Source of the DNA: Prorocentrum cordatum
Taxonomy: Eukaryota > Sar > Dinophyceae > Prorocentrales > Prorocentraceae
Assembly (NCBI GenBank): GCA_963575745.1
Contig: CAUYUJ010014342.1
Span: 131,774-170,586 of the forward strand
Length of the DNA stretch: 38,813 nt
Reading direction: 5' to 3'
Positions 22,470 through 31,720 of the stretch are shown piece after piece. Below the pieces are notes generated by a model. It did not search any database, had not been told where the DNA came from, and saw only the letters and a program-made list of their open reading frames with translations. Position 1 is the stretch's first letter. Every line of letters starts with the position of its first letter. The translations under genes and the position numbers were made by a program.

Positions 22470-23090
22470 GCATCTTGGGAGCCTCGAGGGACACTCTGGG
22501 GGCCTCCTGGGAGCTTCCTGGGAGCCATTTGGAGTCATCCTGGGTGCATCCTCTGGCCTCTTGGCTCGGGGGCCTCTTTGGCCGTCTTAGGGCACTCCTG
22601 GTCCGTCTGACGCCGTCGGAAGCCGTCCTGGGGGCCTCTCTGGGCCGACTTGGGGCCCTCTTGGGGTGCTCCAGGGCCGTCCTGGAGGTCATCTTGGGCG
22701 TCTTGGGGGCCCTCTTGGGCCGTCTTGGGACCCTCTTGGAGGCCTCTTGGGCAGTTCTGTTGCCAGCTTGGTGGCCTCTTGGGCGATCTTGGGGCGACCT
22801 ATATGGGCCGTCTTGCGACCGTCTTGGGGGCCTCTTGGGCCGTTCTGTGGCCATCTTGGAGGCTTCTTGGGCGATCTTGGAGCGATCTTTGGGGGCTCTC
22901 GGCCCGCCTCGGGCCGTCGGGAGGCCAAAAAGAAGCAAATGCCACAATCCATAAACAACCTAAGGCAAATCAATGATTTTGGCCTCTTCGGGCCTTCCTG
23001 GAGGACCTCTGGGAGGTCTCGTGGGTCGTCTTGGAGGTCTCTGGGGCCGTCTTCGGTCGTCTTGTAGACTTCTGGGGCGAACTTGGAGGC
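22470..23090 (+). repeat. CTTGGG-type short interspersed minisatellite, block 1
   Basis: A degenerate 9-11 bp module with the core (G/T)CTTGGG is repeated dozens of times, as in GGCCTCTTGGGCCGTCTTGG. All three forward frames stay open for long distances (Leu/Gly-rich in one, Arg/Pro/Lys-rich on the reverse strand), which is characteristic of a short repeat, not a gene. Confidence 0.85.
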
Positions 23091-23394
23091 AGACGCTCAT
23101 TCTTATCATAAGGCGTCTTGGGCTGGGATCCCCAATACCGAGATTTTCGAGGGTATCCCGAGCGAAACGGCTGTTTTTCGAGACGCGGGTTGCGCAGCGG
23201 CGCGGCCTTCCGCGTGTCCAGCGCGCTGGGCTGAAGGCCCAGGGGGAGTTCTTTTGGAAAAGAATCCAAATCAAAACCGTAAGATGTTCAGCACGCCAGG
23301 CACCCCTGCGGCAAGACTACACGGGGCGGCGGATCGAATGGCCTTGGGCACATCCCTCCACCGTGCCTGGGTTGCGGGTCTGAGGCCACTCGGA
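23091..23394. other. Island between two CTTGGG blocks
   Basis: About 300 bp of non-repetitive sequence with no recognised gene. It includes imperfect dyads such as GGGATCCCC...GGGTATCCC (23,127-23,160). Confidence 0.4.
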
Positions 23395-23755
23395 TGGCTG
23401 ATGGGGTCTCGTGGGAGGCGTCTCGGGTGCGTCTTGGAGACAGTTTCTCAACCTCTTGGGGGCATCCGCCGGGCCTCTTGGGGGCTTTTTGCGGCCCTCT
23501 TGGGGCTCCCTGGGGACTCTTTGGGGGCTTCCTGGGGCAACCTGGAGGCGTTTTGGGGTCGAAGGCTCGAAAGGTCCGTCCGAGTTCACCCCTGGGCCCC
23601 CTCTTGGGGTTGTCCTGAGGCCCTCGTGGGCCGTCTTGGGGGCTTCTTGGGCCATCTTAGGGCCCTCTTGGGTCGTCTTGGATCCCTCTTGGGGACCTGT
23701 TTGCCTGTCTTGGGGCGATCTTGAAGGCCCCTTGGGCGGTCTTGGACGTTGTGAA
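23395..23755 (+). repeat. CTTGGG-type minisatellite, block 2
   Basis: Same degenerate module as block 1 (GGGGCCCTCTTGGG, GGCCGTCTTGGGGG). Long open frames across it are repeat-derived. Confidence 0.8.
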
Positions 23756-24435
23756 TGCCCAAGACGGCCCAGATCGTTGTCAGCGAGCGCTGTTTGCTCG
23801 GAGGTAGCGTGCAGTTGTTGGCGCTGGCATCGCGCGTGCCGTGAACTGCGCGCCCGCAAACTTAAGGACGCGTTGCTGCTACAAATGGTGGCGTCGGGGC
23901 CTTCGCGCAGCGGTCGGTGTTTTTGCAGCCCTCAGAGTTTTTACAAACCCCCAAACGACCGCACTCCGTTGCTCCCGTGCTTGGTACTGCTCCTGAGCGC
24001 GTCGGCAGTCGCATGGGCGTCTGCCATTCCTGCGGAGTTTTCTCTTTCGCAACTCGGCCCCACTGACCTGCTCAGCTTATGATGCGTCGGCGAATGACGT
24101 CGAAGCTTTGGCTGGTCAGTGCTGTTGCCGTCGCGGTGCAATCGACCCCGGCAGCCCCGCCGTTCGAACTTGGCGGGGGCCGAGCGGCGGGTGAATTCAG
24201 GAAATCTGAGAAACGAACTCAACTCCGAGAGCAGTCGCCCAGGCATTTGCCGCTTCCGGGCCGTCGGCACTTGGAGATTGCACTGTCTAGGTCGACGCTC
24301 CAGCTCGGCAGGTCGCGCAACCAGGCGGTGCGATCGCATCAAAACATGCTCAGAGGAAATTGGAAATCCGGAAACAAATCCACCACTTTCCCCTCAGGGG
24401 GGTGCCGATGGTGAAATGTGTTAGAATCGGGCAAG
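23756..24435. other. Longest repeat-free island of the 21-25 kb region
   Basis: No internal repeat or recognised protein is visible. A short stretch near 23,985-24,030 encodes a hydrophobic peptide (LVLLLSASAVAWASA), but no supported gene could be built around it. A hairpin at 24,155-24,178 (CCCCGCC / GGCGGGG, loop GTTCGAACTT) resembles a tRNA T-arm only by its loop; no cloverleaf surrounds it. Confidence 0.4.
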
Positions 24436-24439
24436 TTGT

Positions 24440-24610
24440 GCTTCTGGAGGCCCTCTTGGGATGCCTCTCCTGGGGCGTTTTGGGGGCCTGTTGGCCGTCT
24501 GGAGGCCAGCGTGGGCGTTTTGGATAGATCTTTCGGCGACTCGTGGCCTTCTTGGGCCGTCCAGGTGGCCTCTTGGGGCCCTCTTGGCCCGTTCTGGGGC
24601 CCTCTGTCCC
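24440..24610 (+). repeat. CTTGGG-type minisatellite, block 3
   Basis: Short block of the same module (GGCCCTCTTGGGATGCC, GGCCTCTTGGGGCCC), followed by C/G-rich spacer to about 24,765. Confidence 0.75.
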
Positions 24611-24765
24611 CGCATGGCGCGTTCGACCGGGCCCCGGGGGACCGCACCCCCCTCTTCAAATCGACTGGACCGGGCTCCCAGGGGAGGGGTTTCGGGAGGG
24701 GGAAGCATCTCACGTGCCGGTGAAGGGGTCGGCGGATTCTGTCGTAGGCTGGCAATCTCATCAGA

Positions 24766-25133
24766 TTTGCTATCGGCTGAGCCCAGCAATTCAATGCAAT
24801 ATGACCCCTGATGTTTGGAGCTCCCTCGGAGCTTGGTGCCCTGGCAGCTGTTCCGAAGGTTGTCTGAGCCTTGTAGTGAACAAGGATTTGAGGTTGCGGC
24901 GCCCGTGCTGTGGTACGCTGAAGGATCTAGTTCCAATCAGGATAGGATGTTCGCCGAGTCATGTTGGCCATCCGGTGAGTCCAGTGGCTGCGCATGTGAG
25001 GTGGATGCCTGCGGCTTGCACTGTAAATCTGTTTACGTTCAGACAGCTTCGCAGTGGCCCAGTGATCGTAACCGTAAGTGTTTCGCTGACTGCTGATGCG
25101 TCGCTTTCCACCTTGATCTCTGACGGTCTCGCG
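24766..25133 (+). repeat. Solo diverged satellite unit
   Basis: Recognisable in order: TTTGCTATCGGCTGAGCCCAG, CAATATGACCCC, AGACAGCTTCGCAGTGGCCC, GACTGCTGATGCGTCGCTTTCC and CCTTGATCTCTGACGGTC. It lies 4 kb beyond the end of the main array. It is followed at once by composite-repeat sequence, as in the 10.3-kb and 20.7-kb junctions. Confidence 0.8.
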
Positions 25134-25690
25134 ATGAAGCGCTCGAGCGACGCTGCGAGCCGAGTGGCGTGTATCGCGATCTGCGGACACGTGTCTTTCA
25201 AAGGATCCTGCGCAGCGGCTGCCTTGATAGTGCGTTTGTCTCCCGCCAGCGGGACGGTGGTGACGTTTGTCTGCGCCAGTCTAGGTCTTCGTTGATCCGG
25301 AGCGACTTCACAATGGATGATTTTCTCTGCGTGTAGCAAGCTCGAGGCTCCCAGACTGACCCTCGTCTGCCCCTCTCCGCTCCTTTCTCCCTTCCCCGCC
25401 CTCCTCCCCCTCCCCCCTTCCCTCCTCTCGCCCCGCTCCACTTCTTATTCTGCTGTTTCTCCGCTTCCCAGGATCCATTTCGATCCGATCGATCCGATTC
25501 TGGCCAGCCCGATCCGATTCGATTCTGATCTCCGATGATCCGACGCGGCCCGTGGCCTGCATGGTGCTGCTCCGCTTCTCGGCACAGCCGATCAGTCTCG
25601 ATTCCGACTCCGTGCCGGCGCACTTTCCGCTTCGATCCGATCTCCCGTTTTGATGTTGACAAATCAAAGGTGGGTCTGTGTCCAGGGGCA
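25134..25690 (+). repeat. Composite-repeat remnant plus GATCCGATCGATCCG repeat
   Basis: 25,134-25,330 resembles the start of the composite repeat (GTGTCTTTCA, CGCAGCGGCTGCCTTGATA). 25,222-25,540 is colinear with 11,262-11,600. 25,480-25,660 matches 30,360-30,545, sharing CGATCCGA.TCGA and TCCGTGCCG. No gene is seen. Confidence 0.7.
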
Positions 25691-26834
25691 CAGCATCCCC
25701 CCCGGACCTGTCTTGGGGTGCGCTCTGACCAGCCGTTTAGGATAATCCAGCCGTGGCGACGAGAAGTCTCCTGGAGGCCCAGAAATCTCGCCCTCCTCTC
25801 AACCCCTTTCTCTGTTCCCCCCTTCGGTACATTCCGCCTCCGCTCGGCCGGCGCAGATCCCCGACGTTTGCCCCGCCATGGAGCTCAACCCGGACCGGGC
25901 CGCGCCCCTAGCCTCACCTCCTCATTCTCGCCTTCCGTTTTCGCCCTCGGCCTCGTCGTCGTCGCCGTCCTCCTCGTCCTCGTCCTCGTCCTCGTCGTTG
26001 TCACTCTCCTCCTCCTCCTCCTCCTCCTCCTCCTCCTCCTCCTTCCCCTCCCCCCCCTCCTCATCCCCCCTCCTCCTCCTCTTCCTCCTCCTCCTCCTCC
26101 TCTTCCTCGTTTCCTAATCCTCCTCCCCGAGCTGGGTTGGGTAGGCCTAGGACGAGGAGAAACCGCTCCAGAGTGTTCCGGAACCCACTCAGAGTGTTCC
26201 AGAGCGCTCTGGGAGAGGCCGCGCTGCCGGATACATCTTCCAGACCAGCTGGCTCTCAGAGATTTCCCGATTTCTCCTCGTCCGGTTTTATCCTCTTCCC
26301 ACCTTTGTCTTAGGAGGGTGGGAGCATTGCCTAGTCGAGCCGAATCACTTCCCCGTTCCCTTCCGCGTCCTCCTGCGGCTCTTCCTCTTGCTTCCTCGTT
26401 TATCCTCCTCCTCTTTGCTCCTCCCTCCTTTTCATCCTCATCTCATTCTCCTCCTCGTTAGGGGATGAGGCTAAGAGGGGCCAGACCACTCTGAAGTGAT
26501 CATCCCCCTCTCCCCCCCGACCTCCCCGCTCCTCCTTCCCCTCCAGCTCCTCCTCTTCATCGCATGTCGCCGTCGTGCTCCTCCTGTTTCGCCTCCATCC
26601 CTGTGCGCCGTCGCCGCCGCCGCCACCTCAACTTGCCAGGGATCTGGAGGCCCAGCGTACTCGAAACGAGCACTTCCCGACCCCCTTCTCCCCTGCTCGC
26701 GTTCCGCCTGCTGCCGCTTCTGCTCCTTCCCTCTTCTTTATAAGACGAATTCCTTGCCTCATCCCAGACGTGTCGGTAGGGCGGGCATGGCGTTTTTCTT
26801 GAGACTTCCTCAGCACTCATGATCCCCAAACTTG
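25691..26834. other. Pyrimidine-rich region with a CTC/TCG microsatellite
   Basis: About 25,940-26,117 is a TCG/CTC trinucleotide tract, purest at 26,005-26,041. Surrounding sequence is C/T-rich on this strand with scattered CCTCCTCC. The 308-residue forward frame (25,535-26,461) crosses this tract as poly-Leu/Val/Pro and is not credible as a gene. Nothing else is recognised. Confidence 0.7.
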
Positions 26835-27105
26835 AAATTTGCAACAGTTTCAAACATGGAGGGCGGGTCGTTTTCAACATTTGGCTCTCGCCTAAGCGCC
26901 GCGCACATTCGTCGTAAAGTTTGCAACAGTTGTAAAGATGGCGGGCGGGTCGTTGCAGAATGTGGCTCTCGCCACAGCGCCGCGCACATTCGTTCTAGAA
27001 GCTTGCAGCAGTTTCATCAATCGAGGGTGGGCCGTTTTCACACTGTGGCTCCCGCCTCAGCGCCGCGCACATTTGTTTCAAATGTTTACGGCAGTTGTAG
27101 GGCTT
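26835..27105 (+). repeat. 81-83 bp tandem repeat, about three units
   Basis: GCGCCGCGCACATT recurs at 26,896, 26,977 and 27,060 (spacings 81 and 83). Each copy is preceded by GTGGCTC(T/C)CGCC and followed by a TTTGCAACAGTT-like segment. Units are roughly 75-80% alike by eye. Confidence 0.85.
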
Positions 27106-27640
27106 CTTCATGGCTGAAGTCGCAGGAGTAGTGTTCTGGCATTATTCAGGTTTGCCAGGACGCGACAGTCACCTTGATTCGCGGTCTGGAAGACCCAGAA
27201 ATGGTGATCTTGCGCGATTCAGGAATGTCACGCATCAACAGTCACGATGATTTGCGGCGTTGAAGTCCCAGGAATGGTTTTTTGGCACGATTGAAGGTTC
27301 TCAGTCGGTTGTCTTCCAATGGGGCACTTCCCGCAATGGCGATATTTTCTTGCCGGATCCTATGAAGAGGGAATTGGTAGGGATGATGCATTGCATCGCT
27401 GGTGCGTTTTGGACTTACACTGGTCCTCCTCCTCCTCCTCCCCCTCCTCCTATGTACACCCCCATTTCGATTGCGCAGCAGACGATGGGTCAAATCTTGC
27501 AACGGACACATCAATGCCCTCTTTCTCGCATTCGACGGCTGAATGAACATGACTCAACGCAATGGGAAGTGATGGGCGTGAGGGGTAGGGTGTCAGATGT
27601 GGATAGAGTGCACCCAACTAGCTTGTCGTTCCCATCCACC
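27106..27640. repeat. Dispersed repeat shared with 37.7-37.9 kb
   Basis: 27,290-27,415 is similar in order and orientation to 37,725-37,855: TCTTCCAAtGGGGC.CTTC, TATGAaGAGGGaA, GATGCATTGCA.C.TCG.TG. The rest contains a short CTC tract (27,422-27,450) and repeated AGTCCCAGGAATGG-like phrases. No gene is supported. Confidence 0.5.
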
Positions 27641-27982
27641 CTCTCCCTCTTCGCCCTCGTCTCCCCCTTCGTCGCTCGAGTCGACGGGGGACAGCTGGGA
27701 CAACGGTGGCTCTCCCGCCCGGCCGAAATCTGGTCAACATCGATCCCCAGACTCCATCCTTGCCCGTATTTCGAGGCGGATCCGTGGTGCTGACAAGCTT
27801 CCAGGAGTCCTCGACGGGACGAAAAGGGGCCGCCCTTGTCTCGACTGGCCCTTCCCCCCATCGTGGGCCCCCTCTCTGCCGCCCGCCCTCTTCTTGCTGG
27901 CATACCCGAGCCCTCGGACCTGCTGCCGATCCGCACTCTCTGCTCCGCCTTGTGTCCCCCGCCCGCGCGGGCCCCGCGCCAG

Positions 27983-28033
27983 ATCATGAGCAGGCCGCAG
28001 GACTTCTCCATGTCCGCGGGCGAGTTCGTCGAG
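27983..28033 (+). CDS. Exon of an N2227 / carnosine N-methyltransferase-like protein
   Basis: Seventeen codons encoding IMSRPQDFSMSAGEFVE. The FSM(S/T)AG(D/E)F block is a signature of the N2227 family (human CARNMT1, yeast YNL092W), S-adenosylmethionine-dependent methyltransferases; the human enzyme methylates carnosine to anserine. All 17 codons end in G or C. The proposed acceptor is CGCCAG before 27983, preceded by a pyrimidine-rich stretch (27,935-27,970); an alternative acceptor is GAGCAG at 27993. The 3' end at GTCGAG is followed by GC, a non-canonical donor, and joins the next exon in phase 0. Read-through would give Ala-Pro-Pro-Pro and a stop at 28,099, unlike the family. The substrate in this organism is unknown. 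Upstream exons with the SAM-binding motif were not found. Confidence 0.7.
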
Positions 28034-28071
28034 GCCCCCCCCCCCGGTCGGTGGATGTCGATGTGGGAGCC

Positions 28072-28101
28072 CGAGCATCGGTACAGTAAGCATGACTGAG
28101 C
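28072..28101 (+). repeat. 28-bp direct repeat, copy 1 (partner 28,360-28,387)
   Basis: GAGCATCGGTACAGTAAGCA at 28,073 recurs at 28,360 with 25 of 28 bases the same, 287 bp apart. The two copies fall in different reading frames, so this is a DNA-level duplication. Confidence 0.75.
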
Positions 28102-28476
28102 CCCGCCCCGGCGTGGAAGCCGTTGGCGGATGGCGATGTTGGAGTCTGCGTACTGCTGGTTGCCTCTCTTCAATCCCTTGCCAGCCTGCCCGCCTGCTTC
28201 GACCCGCCGGCCCTGGCCTCCCACCTGCGCGTTTGCTGCCGTCCGCTTGCTTCTCGTTCCCTTTCTCCCTCTCCGTCGCCGCGCAGCACAGACTGCCCGA
28301 AGCCGGCATTGCTGGGGCGCTGTTGAGGTCGGCACTGCATTGATCGACGAGTGCGGCGTGAGCATCGGTACAGTCAGCACGATTGAGGCAGTCAAGCCCG
28401 GCCACGAACGCCACCATGTCCCCTCTGTCGTGTGGCCACGTGGGTTCACAGGGAGTGGCGGTAGCACTCCCTATGT

Positions 28477-28830
28477 ATGCACTGCTTCCCAGGGTGCCCG
28501 GCCGCCCTGCACTCGACGAGGACACCTCCGCCTGAACCTACACTTTCTGAGGACCGCATGGACTTCTTCGGTCGGCGTTGGGCCCCCACTGGCGCGCATA
28601 GCGCGCTGGTGATGGGATTCAGCGACGATCCAAGACCCCCCGCGGAGAATTGCAAGTTCATGGTATTATCCGCGCACGATTTATGTGCACCGTACAGCGC
28701 TTGCGTCTCCCGAGGCGTCGTCGATGCTCGACCCAGGAACGGTACGGTGCACATTGTTTGTTGGTTCTCAGGGCCGAAAGGCTATGCACCAGACCGCGTT
28801 GGACCAGGCCTGAAGGGAGTTCCGGCCTGA
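28477..28830 (+). CDS. Possible hypothetical protein or exon, family unknown
   Basis: A 117-residue frame from ATG 28477 to a TGA, with mixed, non-repetitive composition: RMDFFGRRWAPTGAHSAL and CKFMVLSAHDLCAPYSAC are typical stretches. Third-position GC is about 63%, well below the 97% of the N2227 exons and only slightly above the other positions, so coding is uncertain. An acceptor-like CTTCCCAG lies at 28,484-28,491. Sequence after the stop (28,850-28,990) is less GC-rich. It lies inside the inferred intron on the same strand, so it would be a nested gene, an alternative exon or a chance frame. No domain was recognised. Confidence 0.25.
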   Translation: MHCFPGCPAALHSTRTPPPEPTLSEDRMDFFGRRWAPTGAHSALVMGFSDDPRPPAENCKFMVLSAHDLCAPYSACVSRGVVDARPRNGTVHIVCWFSGPKGYAPDRVGPGLKGVPA

Positions 28831-29802
28831 CTTGCCCCTAGGCCCACCATCGAATGTCTTTGGAACTTTTTGCGGTTTGCACGAAATGTTCTTCTAACAT
28901 TTCTGGCGGACACAGTCTGGTTTTCATGCATCGGTGTCATGCTCTAAGGAACACGTATGTGTTATTATGGCGTTCTTTTTCGTACGAGCATCTCGCGGCA
29001 GGCCTGTCGGAATGCCGAAACGGTCGGCCCCTGCTCAACAGGTTGAGCGCCACCAGTAGCCCGGAAGAGGCCGTCATCGAACGACCTGCGCTGTCAGAGA
29101 GCCGCGGTCGTTCAAGGCTGAACGGATGCACGCGGCGTCAGAAAATCCAAAGCGCCGGTCACCACGACAGGAGCCGGCCGCCCACCCCAGGGCTCCCTCC
29201 CGAGCCCGTTGCGCGTCTGATGCCGTGCGGCCGCCGAAGGGGCAGCCGAGCGGGCTCGATTCCGACAGTCTCGTGGGAATTGAGCCCGTTCGGCGGCCGA
29301 GCGAGCTCGCCCTTTGAGTCCAGCGGCGGCTGGATGGGCTCAGGCGCCGAACGGGATTAGAAGGGAACCCTTGGGGGTTCCTGTCCCCCCCTCCAGGTTT
29401 TCGAGTCGACTCGGGCTTCCGGCGGCCGTTCGGGGCGATCCGGGCTTCCCGGAACGCTCTCGACGACGCGCAGCTTCAGGAAGGCATCCCGAAGCGAGAA
29501 AACTGAGACACGGGAAACATGCGAAAGGTCCCGAGAGCCTGCCGAAGGGCACGGAACGATAGATTCGTGTCGTGTCGACGCGGCAGCGACCCCGCCGCCT
29601 TCGTTCAAGGTTGAACGCTGCCGGTGGCCCAGAATCGTCCAGTACGGAACGATTTGGCGATCGAAGAGTCGCCGATCGTTGAAGGTTGAAAGGTCCGCGC
29701 GGCGTCAGAAGCCAATGCAGGGGTCGTCACGACATGAACCTGCGTACGCGCTTACCCACGCTGCACGCCCACGAATCGGAGAACGATGGCTGAGAGACGG
29801 GT
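28831..29802. repeat. Dispersed GTTGAACG repeat family and spacer
   Basis: Related segments at about 29,036-29,185 and 29,580-29,735 share AAGGTTGAACG, GTGGCCCAG.ATCG.CCAGT, AACGAT and GCGGCGTCAGA with 37,235-37,350 and 37,530-37,590. The interval 29,186-29,580 is GC-rich with CGGCGGCCGAGCGAGCTCG-type phrases and no supported gene. Confidence 0.6.
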
Positions 29803-29969
29803 GTTGCCACAGATGTCCCTGGCCCAAGGTGCCCCTAGGACTTCCAGGGAAGCTCCCATGGCCGCCAGAACACCCCTCACGAGGCCCACGGAGCCCCACA
29901 GGGCCCCCAGGGGCGCCAAAATGGAGCGAAAAGCTGGGGACACCTTGGATCAGGGACACCTTCCGCAAC
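29803..29969. mobile_element. Foldback element (167 bp), member 1
   Basis: The arms 29,803-29,835 and 29,936-29,969 are inverted copies agreeing at about 27 of 33 positions; left reads GTTGCCACAGATGTCCCTGG, and the right, reverse-complemented, reads GTTGCGGAAGGTGTCCCTGA. The interior (29,836-29,935) matches the reverse complement of 31,555-31,660. No clear target duplication or coding capacity is visible. It could be a MITE or an introner-like element. Confidence 0.6.
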
Positions 29970-30359
29970 CCTGGAGGCCGCACCCTCCCAGCGATCGCCG
30001 GCTGCGGCGTGCGGTCCTGGCCCATCGCTCGGTCGGCGCATGCCCGCGCGGCGCCGACGTGCCCCCTTCGCGTCGGCGGCCTCGGGGCCGCGAAGGCGGG
30101 GCCTGACCACAAAGGAAGGTCCGTTTCGATCCGATCGGTCCGAGTCGACTGCAGCAATGCCGCAAGGTGGTGGTGGCGAGGATAGATACTTCTACAGATG
30201 GAAGGTGGTCAAGCAAAGTCCTTCAGTGGCAGTCCAGTGGAGTCCAGTCGCAAGGACGACCCTTCAAGCGGTGGACAGGCTGAGCGGACGGCAGGTTTTT
30301 TGAGGCAGTATGGCGCCTTGTATTTTCCACGCGGACATCCGCACGCCAGACCTCGCCCG
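29970..30359. other. Spacer without a supported gene
   Basis: GC-rich sequence with a short GATCCGATCGGTCCG motif (30,128-30,142) related to the 11.5-kb, 25.5-kb and 30.4-kb repeats. Open frames on both strands are Arg/Pro-rich and unconvincing. Confidence 0.4.
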
Positions 30360-30545
30360 CTCGCTCGATCCGACTCGACCGATTCCATTCCGATAGCCCG
30401 ACGATCTGCTGCGGCCTGATGCTTGTGTGGCGCCGCTGCTGTGCATCCTGGCGCAGCTGGTTCCACCCGCTCCAGGCTCCGTGCCGATGCGACCCAGTCC
30501 GACTCGCGTTCCGATTCGCTGCCCGATCTCCCGATTCGATGCTGG
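30360..30545 (+). repeat. GATCCGA-type dispersed repeat, copy at 30.4 kb
   Basis: Colinear with 25,485-25,660 (TCGATCCGA, CGACGATCTGCTGCGGCCTG against CGATGATCCGACGCGGCCCG, then TCCGTGCCG.GC and CCCGATCTCCCG). A third, shorter copy lies at 11,519-11,600. Confidence 0.65.
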
Positions 30546-30869
30546 CTGCTCCTGTCCCCAGGGGCGCGATGGCGATCGCGCTTCGCTCGTCGCGGCCTGG
30601 GCCGGAGAGCTGCCCTTTTTCCAGGCGCGGTGGCGCGAGGCTTGGCTGCCTGCGCTTGGTGTGCAGGGTGTTGTCCTGGTGTGCGTGCTGGCGCGGTTGC
30701 CCTCTCGACCCGGGGTTCTGAGGGAAACGGTGTCCCGAGATGTTTTGGCCCTTTGCGGCCCCCAGGGCCCGGGAGCCGTGCAGAAACGGGTTGGGGGCGA
30801 AAGATCTGGTCCTGGGAGAGGTGGGAGGCCTCGGGGTTCAGGGCCCGTCTCCCTCAGGGCCCGTTTCCG
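30546..30869. other. Spacer upstream of a coding-like fragment
   Basis: GC-rich sequence open in all three forward frames, as expected from composition. Codon-position bias typical of coding begins only near 30,870. Nothing recognised. Confidence 0.35.
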
Positions 30870-31027
30870 TCATGCCAAACCTCATGCCCATGCCGGAGCG
30901 GGATGTGCGACGCCAATGCGAGGAGTGCATGAAGATGCTGACGCCTGCGATGGCTTCCTGGTGTGACTTGTTTCCCTGGGAGGTCATTCAGTTTTGCGAG
31001 GAGCGCTCGCATGGAAAGCGTACGTAA
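30870..31027 (+). CDS. Coding-like fragment, family unknown
   Basis: The last 53 codons of a forward frame show strong coding periodicity: third-position GC about 75%, first about 55%, second about 41%. They encode natural-looking sequence with RRQCEECMKMLTPAMASWCD and LFPWEVIQFCEERS. It ends at TAA 31025-31027, but AGCGTAC|GTAAAAG at the same place could equally be a splice donor. It lies in the inferred N2227 intron but cannot be an internal exon of that gene, because the two flanking exons already join without a gap in the family sequence. It may be an exon of a nested or overlapping gene, or a relic. The upstream limit is undefined. Confidence 0.4.
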
Positions 31028-31512
31028 AAGCCCAGCCCACGCAATTGCAACACTTACGTCGGCATGGGGAAATCCTGGTTCGATGGTAGTTGTTCGTTGA
31101 CTTTCCGTCTCTCTTTGGGCCTCCGCGGAGCTTTCGTAGGGTTCCCTTCAGAATCTTAGCCAGAGTGCATCCCAGGACGCTTCTGGGTGCTCTCCTCCCC
31201 CTCGCCTGCCCCTCCCCCCTCCCCCGTCCTCCTCCCTCTCCCCCTCCCGCTCCCCATCTCGTTCTCCGTGCCCAGGTGGAGGCTCGAGGCGAGGAGTCAG
31301 CCAGAGATTCGTCGTCATGCATCGACGAGTAGGGCTCTGGAGCCACTGATTTTGGCAGAGATCCTGGATCACCTGGCGTTTGGCCCGTCCCCAACCAGTA
31401 TCTCGCTTTCCGTCCAACTCTCGCTCCCTGGCCTCCCGCCCATTCTCCCCCGTGCGCCTCTTAAGGCCCCCCTCCCACTCGCTTCCCTCCCTGCCGTCGC
31501 TCTCCTGTTGGG
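31028..31512. other. Spacer with a C-rich tract
   Basis: 31,190-31,262 is a nearly pure pyrimidine tract (CTCCCCCTC type). No gene is recognised. The long reverse-strand frame here (31,148-31,855) reads Glu/Gly/Arg repeats through it and is not credible. Confidence 0.55.
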
Positions 31513-31690
31513 ATTGCCGAAGGCCAGAGGTGGTCCTGGCCCAAGGTGCCCCAAGGTTTGCGCGACACTTGGGAGCCCCTGGGGCCCTGTGGGCCTTGTG
31601 TGGGTCACGTAGTTCACTTGGAGGCCATCTAGGCCTCCCTGGAAAGCTGGAGACATCTCGGGGTCTTGGCCACCTCTGGCAGCATCCGAT
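31513..31690. mobile_element. Foldback element (about 178 bp), member 2
   Basis: Ends carry the exact inverted repeat GCCAGAGGTGG (31,523-31,533) / CCACCTCTGGC (31,670-31,680) within weaker longer arms. The interior (CCCCTGGGGCCCTGTGGGCC and onward) is the reverse complement of the interior of 29,803-29,969. The two are thus the same family in opposite orientation, 1.7 kb apart. It ends only about 30 bp upstream of the second N2227 exon. Confidence 0.6.
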
Positions 31691-31720
31691 GCTGTGATGG
31701 CCCCGCCAGAGCCTGCAGAG

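Larger units (their letters stand above)
28034..31720 (+). other. Inferred 3.7-kb GC-AG intron of the N2227 gene
   Basis: Bounded by GTCGAG|GCCCCC and CTGCAGAG|GTCTAC. Removing it restores the continuous family sequence GEFVE-VYQPQ-REWDSV. The 3' end is preceded by ...GCCAGAGCCTGCAG. GC donors are an established feature of dinoflagellate introns. The segment contains dispersed repeats, two foldback elements and two coding-like fragments. The boundary is a prediction from motif continuity; no transcript evidence is available here. Confidence 0.55.

Noticed and set aside
24155-24178. tRNA T-arm or intrinsic terminator
   Set aside because: The loop GTTCGAAC is tRNA-like, but the stem is too long, no acceptor, D or anticodon arm surrounds it, and no T-run follows.
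25535-26461. 308-residue forward frame
   Set aside because: Passes through a CTC/TCG microsatellite as poly-Leu/Val/Pro; flanks are dispersed repeats.
27511-28525. Reverse-strand frames of 318 and 263 residues opposite the N2227 exon
   Set aside because: The forward exon has a recognisable family motif and near-total GC third positions; the reverse frames have no domain and cross a direct repeat.
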